Shown here piece after piece: positions 41,632 through 49,531 of a stretch of DNA of 64,000 nt. Under the pieces are notes generated by a model. That model made no database searches, was not told the origin of the DNA, and was given only the letters and a program-made list of their open reading frames with translations. Source of the DNA: Calorimonas adulescens (GTDB lineage Bacteria; Bacillota; Thermoanaerobacteria; Thermoanaerobacterales; UBA4877); contig NZ_VTPS01000008.1 in assembly GCF_008274215.1 (NCBI RefSeq), positions 49,491 through 113,490 on the forward strand, in the 5' to 3' direction. The position numbers and the translations under genes were made by a program. Positions within the stretch are counted from its first letter, which is position 1; every line of letters starts with the position of its first letter.

Positions 41632-42958
41632 TACTTTTCACCCCCAGACATTTTAAAAATGCATCCACATATTTATCAATCTTCTGCTGCTCAGAAAAAT
41701 TAAACCCCTCATCTATATTTATTAACTCATCTTTCCTGCTGATTTTACCACTCATTCCTTTAAGCCTACCTCTTCCTATCCCACTCTCTCCTCCCACAGT
41801 CAAATCTCCTACCCAGAGGTCCCTTATAAGAAATAAAATTAACCCAATCTCATGATCCTTAGGCTGTCTAATCTCAATATTTACATTTACTCTTGTATCA
41901 CTGCTACCATAAATAGGCATCTCATCGAATAGTGCCGTTTCTAACGCCCCACCAGTAAATCTGTCTATCTTTACCCTGTTAATAACTATTGGCTTCATTT
42001 GATTTTCTACAGTCGACTCATGGACAACTATTCTGCTTGCTTTGTCTTTACATCCAAAAAGTTCATAAACACCCAATAAATCAGCACCATACGTATTAAA
42101 TATCCTAACTGCCCTTTCTCTTAGAACACCCGCCAGGCTTGTCCCGGGTATAACAGCTTTACCGCTGTCTGCAGAAACAACAGTATATTTATCAACACCT
42201 ATGTCTGCATTTGGATAGTTTGTCCCAATGAGTAAAGACCCATCAACACCAAACTCACAAGAAAGCCTGAAAATATCTCTTTTATCATAAAAAGCCTTAA
42301 TCCCCATCAATTCTTCCGAGCTTTTTCCGTTCTTCCATTCGTCAGATTCTCCCCTGTTATATAAAAGCCATTCACACAGACCAGAGGGTGTAGAAAGGTC
42401 CATAAGCTTAATTTCCCAGTTTGTAACCCGGCATCTTCCGTATCCCCTGTTCTTCTTATAGCCCAATGAAATCTCACCATTTTCGAATCCTTTCATTATA
42501 GTCGCAATTGCCCTCTTTTCTTCTTCATTGTCTAAAAAAACATCAAAGGCTATATCAAAACAAGCACCACTGTTTATAAATTCAGCATCATATTTCATGT
42601 CCCTTAAAGCTGTACCTGTCTCCGGATCTATCATAACACCATCCCTTATGGTTGGTGTATAACTGTAGCCATGTAAGTCATAAACCAATATTCTACTCTG
42701 ATTTTTATTTTCATCGTCAACGTATCCGAAAATCTCATCAGCTATTGGGCAATCGCCTTTACTATGATAGTTGGTGGCATACGACACAAGATAATCCCTC
42801 ATAGCACCAGCAATGGAACTTCCCAGTATCGTTGCACTGCCATCTATTGGATCAACAAGAACGGGATTATCGCTCCAGTCAGCATAAGAAATATCTCCAC
42901 CGGTATGAAACGGCTCCTCAAATATGAGTTGGCCTTTTACTGCCAGATATTCACTCAT
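41624..42958 (-). CDS. CRISPR type III RAMP protein with two Cas7-like domains
   Basis: 444 residues from ATG 42958, placed after a GGGTGG box; earlier GTG codons lie in that box. Two RAMP copies: one around LVDPIDGSATILGSSIAGAM (about 35-55) with a later NRGYGRCRV glycine loop (about 178), the other around VVSADSGKAVIPGTSLAGVL (about 270) with GESGIGRGRLKGM near 410. Each has an aspartate in the loop before the GSS/GTS motif, where Csm3/Cmr4 cut target RNA. So this fused subunit may carry two RNA-cleavage sites. Confidence 0.75.
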   Translation of the reverse strand: MSEYLAVKGQLIFEEPFHTGGDISYADWSDNPVLVDPIDGSATILGSSIAGAMRDYLVSYATNYHSKGDCPIADEIFGYVDDENKNQSRILVYDLHGYSYTPTIRDGVMIDPETGTALRDMKYDAEFINSGACFDIAFDVFLDNEEEKRAIATIMKGFENGEISLGYKKNRGYGRCRVTNWEIKLMDLSTPSGLCEWLLYNRGESDEWKNGKSSEELMGIKAFYDKRDIFRLSCEFGVDGSLLIGTNYPNADIGVDKYTVVSADSGKAVIPGTSLAGVLRERAVRIFNTYGADLLGVYELFGCKDKASRIVVHESTVENQMKPIVINRVKIDRFTGGALETALFDEMPIYGSSDTRVNVNIEIRQPKDHEIGLILFLIRDLWVGDLTVGGESGIGRGRLKGMSGKISRKDELINIDEGFNFSEQQKIDKYVDAFLKCLGVKSNE

Positions 42959-42959
42959 T

Positions 42960-44519
42960 TCATTCACCACCCTTATTCTTTCTATAGAGTCTTTCCAATA
43001 CCTTATCTATCAATATAACCTTAAAACCAGTTAATTCCTCCTCACTAAGCGATGGTGATATATCTTTAATTTTGACCTTCTCGACCCCAAGCAGGTTGGT
43101 GAATTGGTTTTCACTTTTGCCGCAGATGTCATCAATAAATTCTTTTACTCTGGCCTTTTTCAGACCTATAAATGTCTTTTCATACTGGTCCAAATACTTT
43201 TTATTTAGTCCTTTAAAATAATTGTTAATTTCATCATAAAGTTCAGAACCATTGCCAAACCTCCTCTTATGGAGTTGAAGACGCAGATTATTTAGCTGTG
43301 AATTAGAGATATCACCACCGTCAAAAGCTAAACTGGCAATATAACTTATTATTTTTCTTTTAATCCTCTCATGCCATATCCTTTTTAATATAACCTCAAC
43401 ATTTTTTCTTTCTTCTTCACTCATATCTGGTAATTCGTTATCCCTATATCTCTTACGCTCCCATTTTATCTTTTCTTTTTCTAATTCTTCTTTATGATTA
43501 GGGTTAAAAATCAATCGTCCAAAGCCTTCTTCCCTTCTTTCTCCTACCCCTTCATCCATCAGTTTATAAAGTCTATTAATATCAGGTTTTTGAGATGACC
43601 TGAGAACAAATGTGCTGCCGGCCTTTATTGCATTAGACTGTGGCAAATTCATACCCCATTTATTGTTGAAACCACCCACAATTTCTGTGGAGAAATACGC
43701 ATCTATAATCTCTGTATCAACCTTAAGCAAATAGGAAACCAATTCGTTATCAATTTTTACCGTATTCCTACCATATCTGTCATATAGAATGGCATTACTT
43801 AAAAACGTCATTCTCAGTGGCTTCCCTTCCTCAATACTTTCCCAATCTAATCCATATACCTCATGCATATATTCGTATGAGTCCTTAAAGATACCTTTGA
43901 TATTAATTTTACACATGCCATAACCCGCATACTTACCTCTCCCGAGAAAAACATTGTCTCCATCACTCATCAAACCTTTTACTATTTCTATGTAGTCATC
44001 GTTGCAGTAAACATCACCGTAAAATGTTTCACCTTCTTTGATTGCGCCATATCTGAACACGTTGCTGTAAGACTTTACCGCTTCCTCAACTTTAAGCCTT
44101 CTTTGATGGTGAAAATATTCCCTCATCTCAGGAGTATATATACTTAATATATCATCACTTACATGTACAAAACACTCACTAGGCAAGCTTTTATATCTTC
44201 TATCTTTTTTCTGCCGCCCACAAGAAAAATCGTACACTTTCAAATCATCATCTTCATCATAAAATAAGGAAATAGGAGCAGGTATAAAATATATTTCATT
44301 TTTATATGGATACAGGTTGGAAAACAGCACACTCCCATCTAAGAGAAATTTTATATCGTTATTTTTACCTGCTTTAATAAGCCTGTCTATAATCACACCT
44401 CTTACGGAGCTGCCGGTTATATAAGGCAAGGTCTCATTGCTGTTTACATCATCCCTGTATGTACTAATTATCACAGGTTCTATTGTCTCAATGGTATACA
44501 ATATATGTCTACTCATCAT
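42960..44519 (-). CDS. csx10: Csx10-like RAMP protein (type III-D signature)
   Basis: 519 residues. It starts HILYTIETIEPVIISTYRDD and has LPYITGSSVRGVIIDRLIKA (about 32-50) and the glycine-loop FLGRGKYAGYGMCKI (about 195-208). A second RAMP-like unit with GVGERREEGFGRLIFNPN (about 325-345) precedes a long charged helical C-terminus (about 350-519). This fits Csx10 (TIGR02674), the Cas5/Cas7-type subunit defining type III-D. Start 44519 or 44516, overlapping the preceding RAMP gene stop. Confidence 0.78.
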   Translation of the reverse strand: MMSRHILYTIETIEPVIISTYRDDVNSNETLPYITGSSVRGVIIDRLIKAGKNNDIKFLLDGSVLFSNLYPYKNEIYFIPAPISLFYDEDDDLKVYDFSCGRQKKDRRYKSLPSECFVHVSDDILSIYTPEMREYFHHQRRLKVEEAVKSYSNVFRYGAIKEGETFYGDVYCNDDYIEIVKGLMSDGDNVFLGRGKYAGYGMCKINIKGIFKDSYEYMHEVYGLDWESIEEGKPLRMTFLSNAILYDRYGRNTVKIDNELVSYLLKVDTEIIDAYFSTEIVGGFNNKWGMNLPQSNAIKAGSTFVLRSSQKPDINRLYKLMDEGVGERREEGFGRLIFNPNHKEELEKEKIKWERKRYRDNELPDMSEEERKNVEVILKRIWHERIKRKIISYIASLAFDGGDISNSQLNNLRLQLHKRRFGNGSELYDEINNYFKGLNKKYLDQYEKTFIGLKKARVKEFIDDICGKSENQFTNLLGVEKVKIKDISPSLSEEELTGFKVILIDKVLERLYRKNKGGE

Positions 44520-45178
44520 CTCACCTTCTCAATAAAGGAGTTTAAATATTCGTCAGTTATCTCATTGCTTCCGTCCCATAAGGATACGCTAACCCGTCCT
44601 CTTCCTCTTGTCTTTGCAAGACCTATTCCTTTTATTGAAACCAAAGAAACCGTCAGGAGCTCCATGTCAAATACGGTTGGCTCTTCAACAAATACAAGGC
44701 TGGAACTAAGAAAATTACCATGAAGCAGCACCCTTGTTGTCCTTAATCTGTTCTTCTTCACTTCCTTTGTCTTTTGATCGACAGCAGTCTGTACTACAGT
44801 ATTGGTTATCGCATTCTCTACCTCATCCGCAGTAACTCTGTTCTGGCTTATGGCAGCCATTAACCATTTTTCCACTTTTCCCGGAATAACAGCATTACAT
44901 ATATGCATAATACATCCATAAATACTGCCATGGCTTCCAAAAAGCCTCTGCCTTGATACAATATATTCTTCTAAAAAAGGATTTTTATATTGCCTTAAGC
45001 AATCTAAGATAAAGTCACACCTTTCTGTCATAATCCCTTTCAACGTTTTTCCTTTGAGCATTGGGAACCCATTACCATCATATTCCAAATCCATATCTAC
45101 AAATCCAGCTATACCGTCTCCGCTTCCAAACGCGGCATCACTTAACACCTCAATCTTAATCTCGTAAGCTGTCATCAT
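44516..45178 (-). CDS. CRISPR type III RAMP protein (Csm3/Cmr4-like)
   Basis: 220 residues from ATG 45178 with AGGTGG five nt upstream. EIKIEVLSDAAFGSGDGIAG, FPMLKGKTLKGIMTERCDFI (RAMP GKTLKG loop) and KGIGLAKTRGRGRVSVSLWD with the terminal glycine loop define a single Cas7-like domain. An aspartate-rich segment VDMDLEYDGNG before the loop may include the RNA-cleaving residue. Lies between cas10 and csx10, overlapping both. Confidence 0.78.
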   Translation of the reverse strand: MMTAYEIKIEVLSDAAFGSGDGIAGFVDMDLEYDGNGFPMLKGKTLKGIMTERCDFILDCLRQYKNPFLEEYIVSRQRLFGSHGSIYGCIMHICNAVIPGKVEKWLMAAISQNRVTADEVENAITNTVVQTAVDQKTKEVKKNRLRTTRVLLHGNFLSSSLVFVEEPTVFDMELLTVSLVSIKGIGLAKTRGRGRVSVSLWDGSNEITDEYLNSFIEKVR

Positions 45179-46802
45179 TGTCACCACCTATAGAAAAATA
45201 CATATCCTTTAGTTCAATCGCATCAAAATATGGTGTTTTCCTGGCATAAAAACCTTCCTCAATATAATTTCTATAAACACCATTTTTAGAATCTGGGAGC
45301 TTTATACCGTAGTTATTCAAGTATGTCCTGGTAGAATCCTTGCCATCTCTTAGCATATTTCTAAGCCCTTTCACTTTGCTTCTGGGCCAGCCGTTCTCCT
45401 CAGAAAAATTGTTCATCATAGAAACAAAGTTTTCAAACTCCTTAGCCCTTTTGTTGTTTCCAACAAAAAATGGTCTAAAAATGAGTTCTTTATTCCCGCT
45501 GATGATACTATACTCTCTTTCCCTTATATCCTCTATATTTTTTGATCTGCTCCCCCTTATTATCTGCCAGTCAATGGCAGATGCCATTTTATCTTTTAAC
45601 CCTTCATCTTCAAGGAATTTTTTTGAATTTTCACATAGCTGTTCCGCTATAAGATGTGCCATAAAGAAAGGATAATGTGCCTTAACTATTGCTACTCCGC
45701 CACAGGCATAAAATGGGTAGCCATCGGACAATTTCTCACTGGAGAGTTTAACCAGAAACTCTTTGCATAATGATACAGCTATCCTACCGTCGCAGACAAA
45801 TGTCATGTCGTCCCCACCATAAACTATCGGGATAAATGGCATAAGCACATTATTCGCCTCATCCTCATATAATCTGAAAGTACAACCAGAAAACATATCT
45901 TTAAAATGCCACTCACTGTCCTTCTTTTCAATACATCCAATCAATTCCTTAATAACAGACTTCATTACATCAATCGATGCATCCTCAATACTCTCAGAAA
46001 AACTTCTTATTCTTTGGATATACTCCCTGTCATTTTTAGCATTTTTACCTATTTCCTCTTTTCTTCTGGACATTGAATTCCCATCAATGAATATCACACC
46101 TATATAGCTGTTTTCCCCTTTAGTCCTCCCTATCTTGTCAAAATTGTCTGGTATGTCATATCCATTGCGTTTTATTATTTTTTCGAGTCTTTGCTTTCCA
46201 CTTTTATATGAAAGATATTTTTTCATAGCCACATCCGAAAGCTTCTTTAATTCCTTTTCGCTTTCACCACGTGACAGGTTTATAATATACTCCGCAGGAA
46301 GCCCACTGCTCTGACACTTGGCAGTCACCCCAAGGCCCAACACGTCATTATCAATCCTCCTATTCATCTTTTTATAAAAGCTCATCCTGAGGAGCTCCTT
46401 CAATGATCTATATAGATTATTCCCGAACTCAAATTCCTCATGGCAAACTAACAGATTCAATCCTGGGACCTTTTTAATCATCTCTCTCGTATATGTTCTG
46501 GTAAAAGACCTGGCCGCCTCTGAATTTTTAAAAACTATAAGTGCATTCCCTCCTCCTGCATACACAACCTCGGCATCTATAGAACCGTCCTCAATCCTAA
46601 GACTATCATCAAACTCCAGTGGCTTCTCTAGAACCCTTATATTTGTCTTATATCTCATCTGTCTAAAGGCATATCGTATATAGCCATCCATCGCCTCATG
46701 CACATTATTAGAAGCCCCTACGTTCTCTTTTAAATAATTGCTTGAAAATAGATACCCCTGTATGCCTCTTACATCAAGCAATGTTGCACAATATACACTC
46801 AC
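45156..46802 (-). CDS. cas10: Cas10, type III effector polymerase without HD domain
   Basis: About 548 residues from GTG 46802, which has AGGGGGG six nt upstream; the longer frame overlaps the CARF gene. The product starts VYCATLLDVRGIQGYLFSSN, then a first palm-like segment with YAGGGNALIVF (inactive GGxx). The second palm has GVIFIDGNSMSRRK (metal aspartate) and IPIVYGGDDMTFVCDG with an intact GGDD, so cyclic oligoadenylate synthesis is expected. There is no N-terminal HD nuclease, so target-DNA cleavage by Cas10 is unlikely. Signalling to the adjacent CARF nuclease would then be the main output. Confidence 0.88.
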   Translation of the reverse strand: MSVYCATLLDVRGIQGYLFSSNYLKENVGASNNVHEAMDGYIRYAFRQMRYKTNIRVLEKPLEFDDSLRIEDGSIDAEVVYAGGGNALIVFKNSEAARSFTRTYTREMIKKVPGLNLLVCHEEFEFGNNLYRSLKELLRMSFYKKMNRRIDNDVLGLGVTAKCQSSGLPAEYIINLSRGESEKELKKLSDVAMKKYLSYKSGKQRLEKIIKRNGYDIPDNFDKIGRTKGENSYIGVIFIDGNSMSRRKEEIGKNAKNDREYIQRIRSFSESIEDASIDVMKSVIKELIGCIEKKDSEWHFKDMFSGCTFRLYEDEANNVLMPFIPIVYGGDDMTFVCDGRIAVSLCKEFLVKLSSEKLSDGYPFYACGGVAIVKAHYPFFMAHLIAEQLCENSKKFLEDEGLKDKMASAIDWQIIRGSRSKNIEDIREREYSIISGNKELIFRPFFVGNNKRAKEFENFVSMMNNFSEENGWPRSKVKGLRNMLRDGKDSTRTYLNNYGIKLPDSKNGVYRNYIEEGFYARKTPYFDAIELKDMYFSIGGDNDDSLRD

Positions 46803-46813
46803 ATGTATCCCCC

Positions 46814-48055
46814 CTAACTTTCGAGCCAATCGTAAAGTTCATTCCTTAAATTTGCTATCTTATCCCCAAGAATCACTTTTATATCTTTATCATCATAATC
46901 ATCCCTGCCTCCAAGATCATTTCTTATCTCCAACTCCATCCGCTCGGATGGTCCCCCAAAACTTTTATCATCGCTATTGTTATAATATCCTATGAGACAT
47001 ACACGGGCCTCATCCCCTCCCAACTGATGAGACCTAACATAAACCTCGAGGAGCTTGCTTTTGCACAATCCCCTCTCCCTTGCTGTTGTACATGATATGG
47101 CATAGAGTTGGTACCCTTTCATGACCACCACATCCACCTCAAAGTCGGGCATATTATTTTTTTTACCAGTGCCGATATATGTATTCACAGACCCGGCTAT
47201 ATCTGTAATCTTTAAATCCCTCCCGGCTTTACCTTTCCTAATTTCATCAATTAAACCAAGCACATAGTCTTCCAACCATACTCCATCCAAATATTTACAT
47301 ACATCTTCACACTCGTTATAGCCAAATTCTTTTCTTAATTGGTCAATATTGTGTTCTTTTCCATTAATATCTACATTTTTGCTCTTCAGTTCACTTGGTG
47401 GGCGCCATTTAGTTTTATCATTTTCTTTTCTCAATTCATTACTAATTTGTTGTTTAAAAGCATCAAACTTTTTGGGGTCTAATGACATATTATAAAGTTT
47501 AGATGATAATTCACAATTTATTATTCTTTCCCTTGGGTTTGACTTATATTCAAGCCCATGCAGTTTAACAATATCTTCTATACTTACAGGCACTTTATCT
47601 CTCACACATCCGGTCGATACATCATTGCAGAGTAAAGATAAACTCCTTGCATCAAGGTAGCTTGTATTTATTGTACCGTTTTTAAAAACATTCGACAGAG
47701 CCTTATAGGCATTTATAGACATCGACTTCGTGCCACCGGTATAATTCAGGTTAATATCAGATGTGGATCTTATCTCTCCCGACTTTTTCTTTTCTTCTAA
47801 CCAGCTTTTTATCTTGCTGTAAATATCTTCTGGATTGGTTACATCTACTTCTCTGTGCTCATAATCTTCAAAACCACTTTCCAACAAATTCTTAATGTTA
47901 TCAGCGTATTTAGCAGTACCAGCGGAGTGGACAAAAACAATTTTTTTTGCATATCCTTCAAAGAGCTTAGCTACTACATAATTGGGAAGCGGATTTTTTC
48001 CCACTAGTAGCATAAGATATTTTGTCCTGTACCTCTCCATTGCATAATCAGCCAT
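46814..48055 (-). CDS. CARF-domain nuclease (Card1/Can2-like, DUF1887-type)
   Basis: 413 residues from ATG 48055 with GAGGTGA upstream. N-terminal Rossmann CARF: YLMLLVGKNPLPNYVVAKLF, VFVHSAGTAKYADNIKNLLE and the ligand motif NLNYTGGTKSMSINAYKAL (TGGTKS at 106-111). The C-terminal part has a PD-(D/E)XK-like fold: LEDYVLGLIDEI, NMPDFEVDVVVMKGYQLYAI, then SCTTARERGLCKSKLLE and SHQLGGDEARVCLIGYY. The expected E-x-K reads SCT, with lysines shifted to CKSK. First gene of the operon, so it is probably the cOA-activated effector. Confidence 0.82.
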   Translation of the reverse strand: MADYAMERYRTKYLMLLVGKNPLPNYVVAKLFEGYAKKIVFVHSAGTAKYADNIKNLLESGFEDYEHREVDVTNPEDIYSKIKSWLEEKKKSGEIRSTSDINLNYTGGTKSMSINAYKALSNVFKNGTINTSYLDARSLSLLCNDVSTGCVRDKVPVSIEDIVKLHGLEYKSNPRERIINCELSSKLYNMSLDPKKFDAFKQQISNELRKENDKTKWRPPSELKSKNVDINGKEHNIDQLRKEFGYNECEDVCKYLDGVWLEDYVLGLIDEIRKGKAGRDLKITDIAGSVNTYIGTGKKNNMPDFEVDVVVMKGYQLYAISCTTARERGLCKSKLLEVYVRSHQLGGDEARVCLIGYYNNSDDKSFGGPSERMELEIRNDLGGRDDYDDKDIKVILGDKIANLRNELYDWLES

Positions 48056-48139
48056 TAGAATCACCTCACAATTTTCCTTTTTTTTATTTTATTTCGATAT
48101 TTTTTTCAAAACTCCTCTATAATTTTTAAAAAAGAACTA

Positions 48140-48166
48140 TAAACTTACTCCCTTTTTGTCCGATAT
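48140..48166 (+). promoter_or_regulatory. sigma-D (sigma-28) promoter of flagellin
   Basis: TAAA (48140-48143), a spacer of exactly 15 nt, then TCCGATAT (48159-48166), matching the TAAA-N15-GCCGATAA consensus at nearly every position. It lies 88 nt before the flagellin start. Confidence 0.88.
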
Positions 48167-48253
48167 ATAATATCGTAAAAGCAAAGAAGCAGTTCGGCCG
48201 GCTGCAAAAAATTATGGCATGGATGCCAAATATATTTTCAAGGAGGAAAAGGT

Positions 48254-49102
48254 ATGATAATAAACCACAACATATCTGCCCTAAACACTTACAGGCAGTT
48301 ATCAGTCAACAACACAAACGCCCAAAAGTCACTGGAAAAGCTCTCATCGGGCCTCAGGATTAACCGTGCCGGTGACGACGCCGCAGGATTGGCCATATCA
48401 GAAAAAATGAGAGGCCAAATCAGGGGATTGGACCAGGCTCAGAGAAATGCCCAGGATGGTATATCCCTCATACAGACAGCAGAGGGTGCATTAAATGAGA
48501 CTCACTCAATCCTGCAGAGGATGAGAGAGCTGGTTGTTCAAGCAGCAAACGACACAAATACAACCACTGAAGATAGAGCTAATATTCAAAAAGAGATCAG
48601 CCAGCTACAAAGTGAAATAAACAGAATTGCATCAACAACGCAGTTTAACACAAAAAATCTCCTTGATGGTACTGCCTCTGGTCTAGTTTTCCAGATAGGT
48701 GCTAACCAAGATCAGACTATAACATTGACAATAGCTAAAATGACTGCTTCTGCTCTTAAGGATTCGGCAACCGGTGCAATGAGCATTGCTAGTATTAGTG
48801 TTACAGCAGCCGCCACAGCAGGTTCAATCAGCGCTTATATAGATGTAATTGATAAAGCAATCAACCAAGTTTCTGGTGAAAGAGCAAAACTTGGTGCTGT
48901 ACAAAACAGGTTGGAACACACAATAAATAACCTGTCCACAGCCTCGGAGAACCTGACAGCAGCAGAATCTCGTATCAGAGATACAGACATGGCCAAAGAG
49001 ATGATGGAGTTCACCAAGAACAACATACTCCAGCAGGCAGCAACTGCAATGCTGGCGCAAGCAAATGCTCAGCCTCAGACTGTACTGCAGCTTTTAAAAT
49101 AA
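48254..49102 (+). CDS. hag: flagellin
   Basis: 282 residues, AAGGAGG upstream. N-terminal D0/D1: [20 protein letters not shown], then [20 protein letters not shown] and [21 protein letters not shown]-terminal D1/D0: [20 protein letters not shown] and [15 protein letters not shown] end ([17 protein letters not shown]). The central variable region (about 150-200) is short and rich in Ser/Thr/Ala, possible glycan sites. Self-assembles into the filament. The glycosylation genes nearby suggest the protein is modified. Confidence 0.97.
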   Translation: MIINHNISALNTYRQLSVNNTNAQKSLEKLSSGLRINRAGDDAAGLAISEKMRGQIRGLDQAQRNAQDGISLIQTAEGALNETHSILQRMRELVVQAANDTNTTTEDRANIQKEISQLQSEINRIASTTQFNTKNLLDGTASGLVFQIGANQDQTITLTIAKMTASALKDSATGAMSIASISVTAAATAGSISAYIDVIDKAINQVSGERAKLGAVQNRLEHTINNLSTASENLTAAESRIRDTDMAKEMMEFTKNNILQQAATAMLAQANAQPQTVLQLLK

Positions 49103-49114
49103 CATAATCTACTT

Positions 49115-49148
49115 TTAAAAGCCGGCCGGTTTTCCGGCCGGCTTTTAA
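49115..49148 (+). terminator. flagellin terminator
   Basis: A 15-bp stem TTAAAAGCCGGCCGG / CCGGCCGGCTTTTAA with a TTTT loop, 13 nt after the flagellin stop. Confidence 0.9.
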
Positions 49149-49165
49149 ATACTGGAGGTTAAAAA

Positions 49166-49531
49166 ATGACTGACAATTTACTTGAAGATACATTTAAAGA
49201 ACTAATATCATATTTACCAAAATTAATCAGCGGTATTGACTCATGCATTGACTCTTTCAGAAATGGTGATATAAACCACGGAATATCGCTGTTATATGAC
49301 ATACTAAACGGCATCGACTGGTCTTTAGATGCTATTGCATTAACAAAACCTCTACATGATACACATATTGATATACAAAATGTAAATAATGTCCTTAATA
49401 ACCTTTCCACTGCTATAAGAGACAAGGATTACATTTTAACTGCCGATATGTTAGAATACGAGGTAGAAACAGTTTTTATGAAATTTATTGATGCTATAGA
49501 AAAAAAGTTTGGTGATGCAAATGGAGGATAA
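49166..49531 (+). CDS. hypothetical protein between flagellin and Maf-like gene
   Basis: 121 residues, TGGAGG box before ATG. Acidic, all-helical by appearance (ELISYLPKLISGIDSCIDSF, ISLLYDILNGIDWSLDAIAL, LEYEVETVFMKFIDAIEKKF), no membrane segment and a single cysteine. Family not recognised. It overlaps the following Maf-like gene, so it is expressed with it. The size and helicity are compatible with a chaperone-like or adaptor role in flagellin export or glycosylation (compare FliS), but there is no clear FliS signature. Confidence 0.7.
   Translation: MTDNLLEDTFKELISYLPKLISGIDSCIDSFRNGDINHGISLLYDILNGIDWSLDAIALTKPLHDTHIDIQNVNNVLNNLSTAIRDKDYILTADMLEYEVETVFMKFIDAIEKKFGDANGG

Noticed and set aside
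38300..48253. CRISPR array near the type III-D genes
   Set aside because: No regularly spaced direct repeats of 24-40 nt are visible in the gaps at 38300-39257 or 48056-48253.
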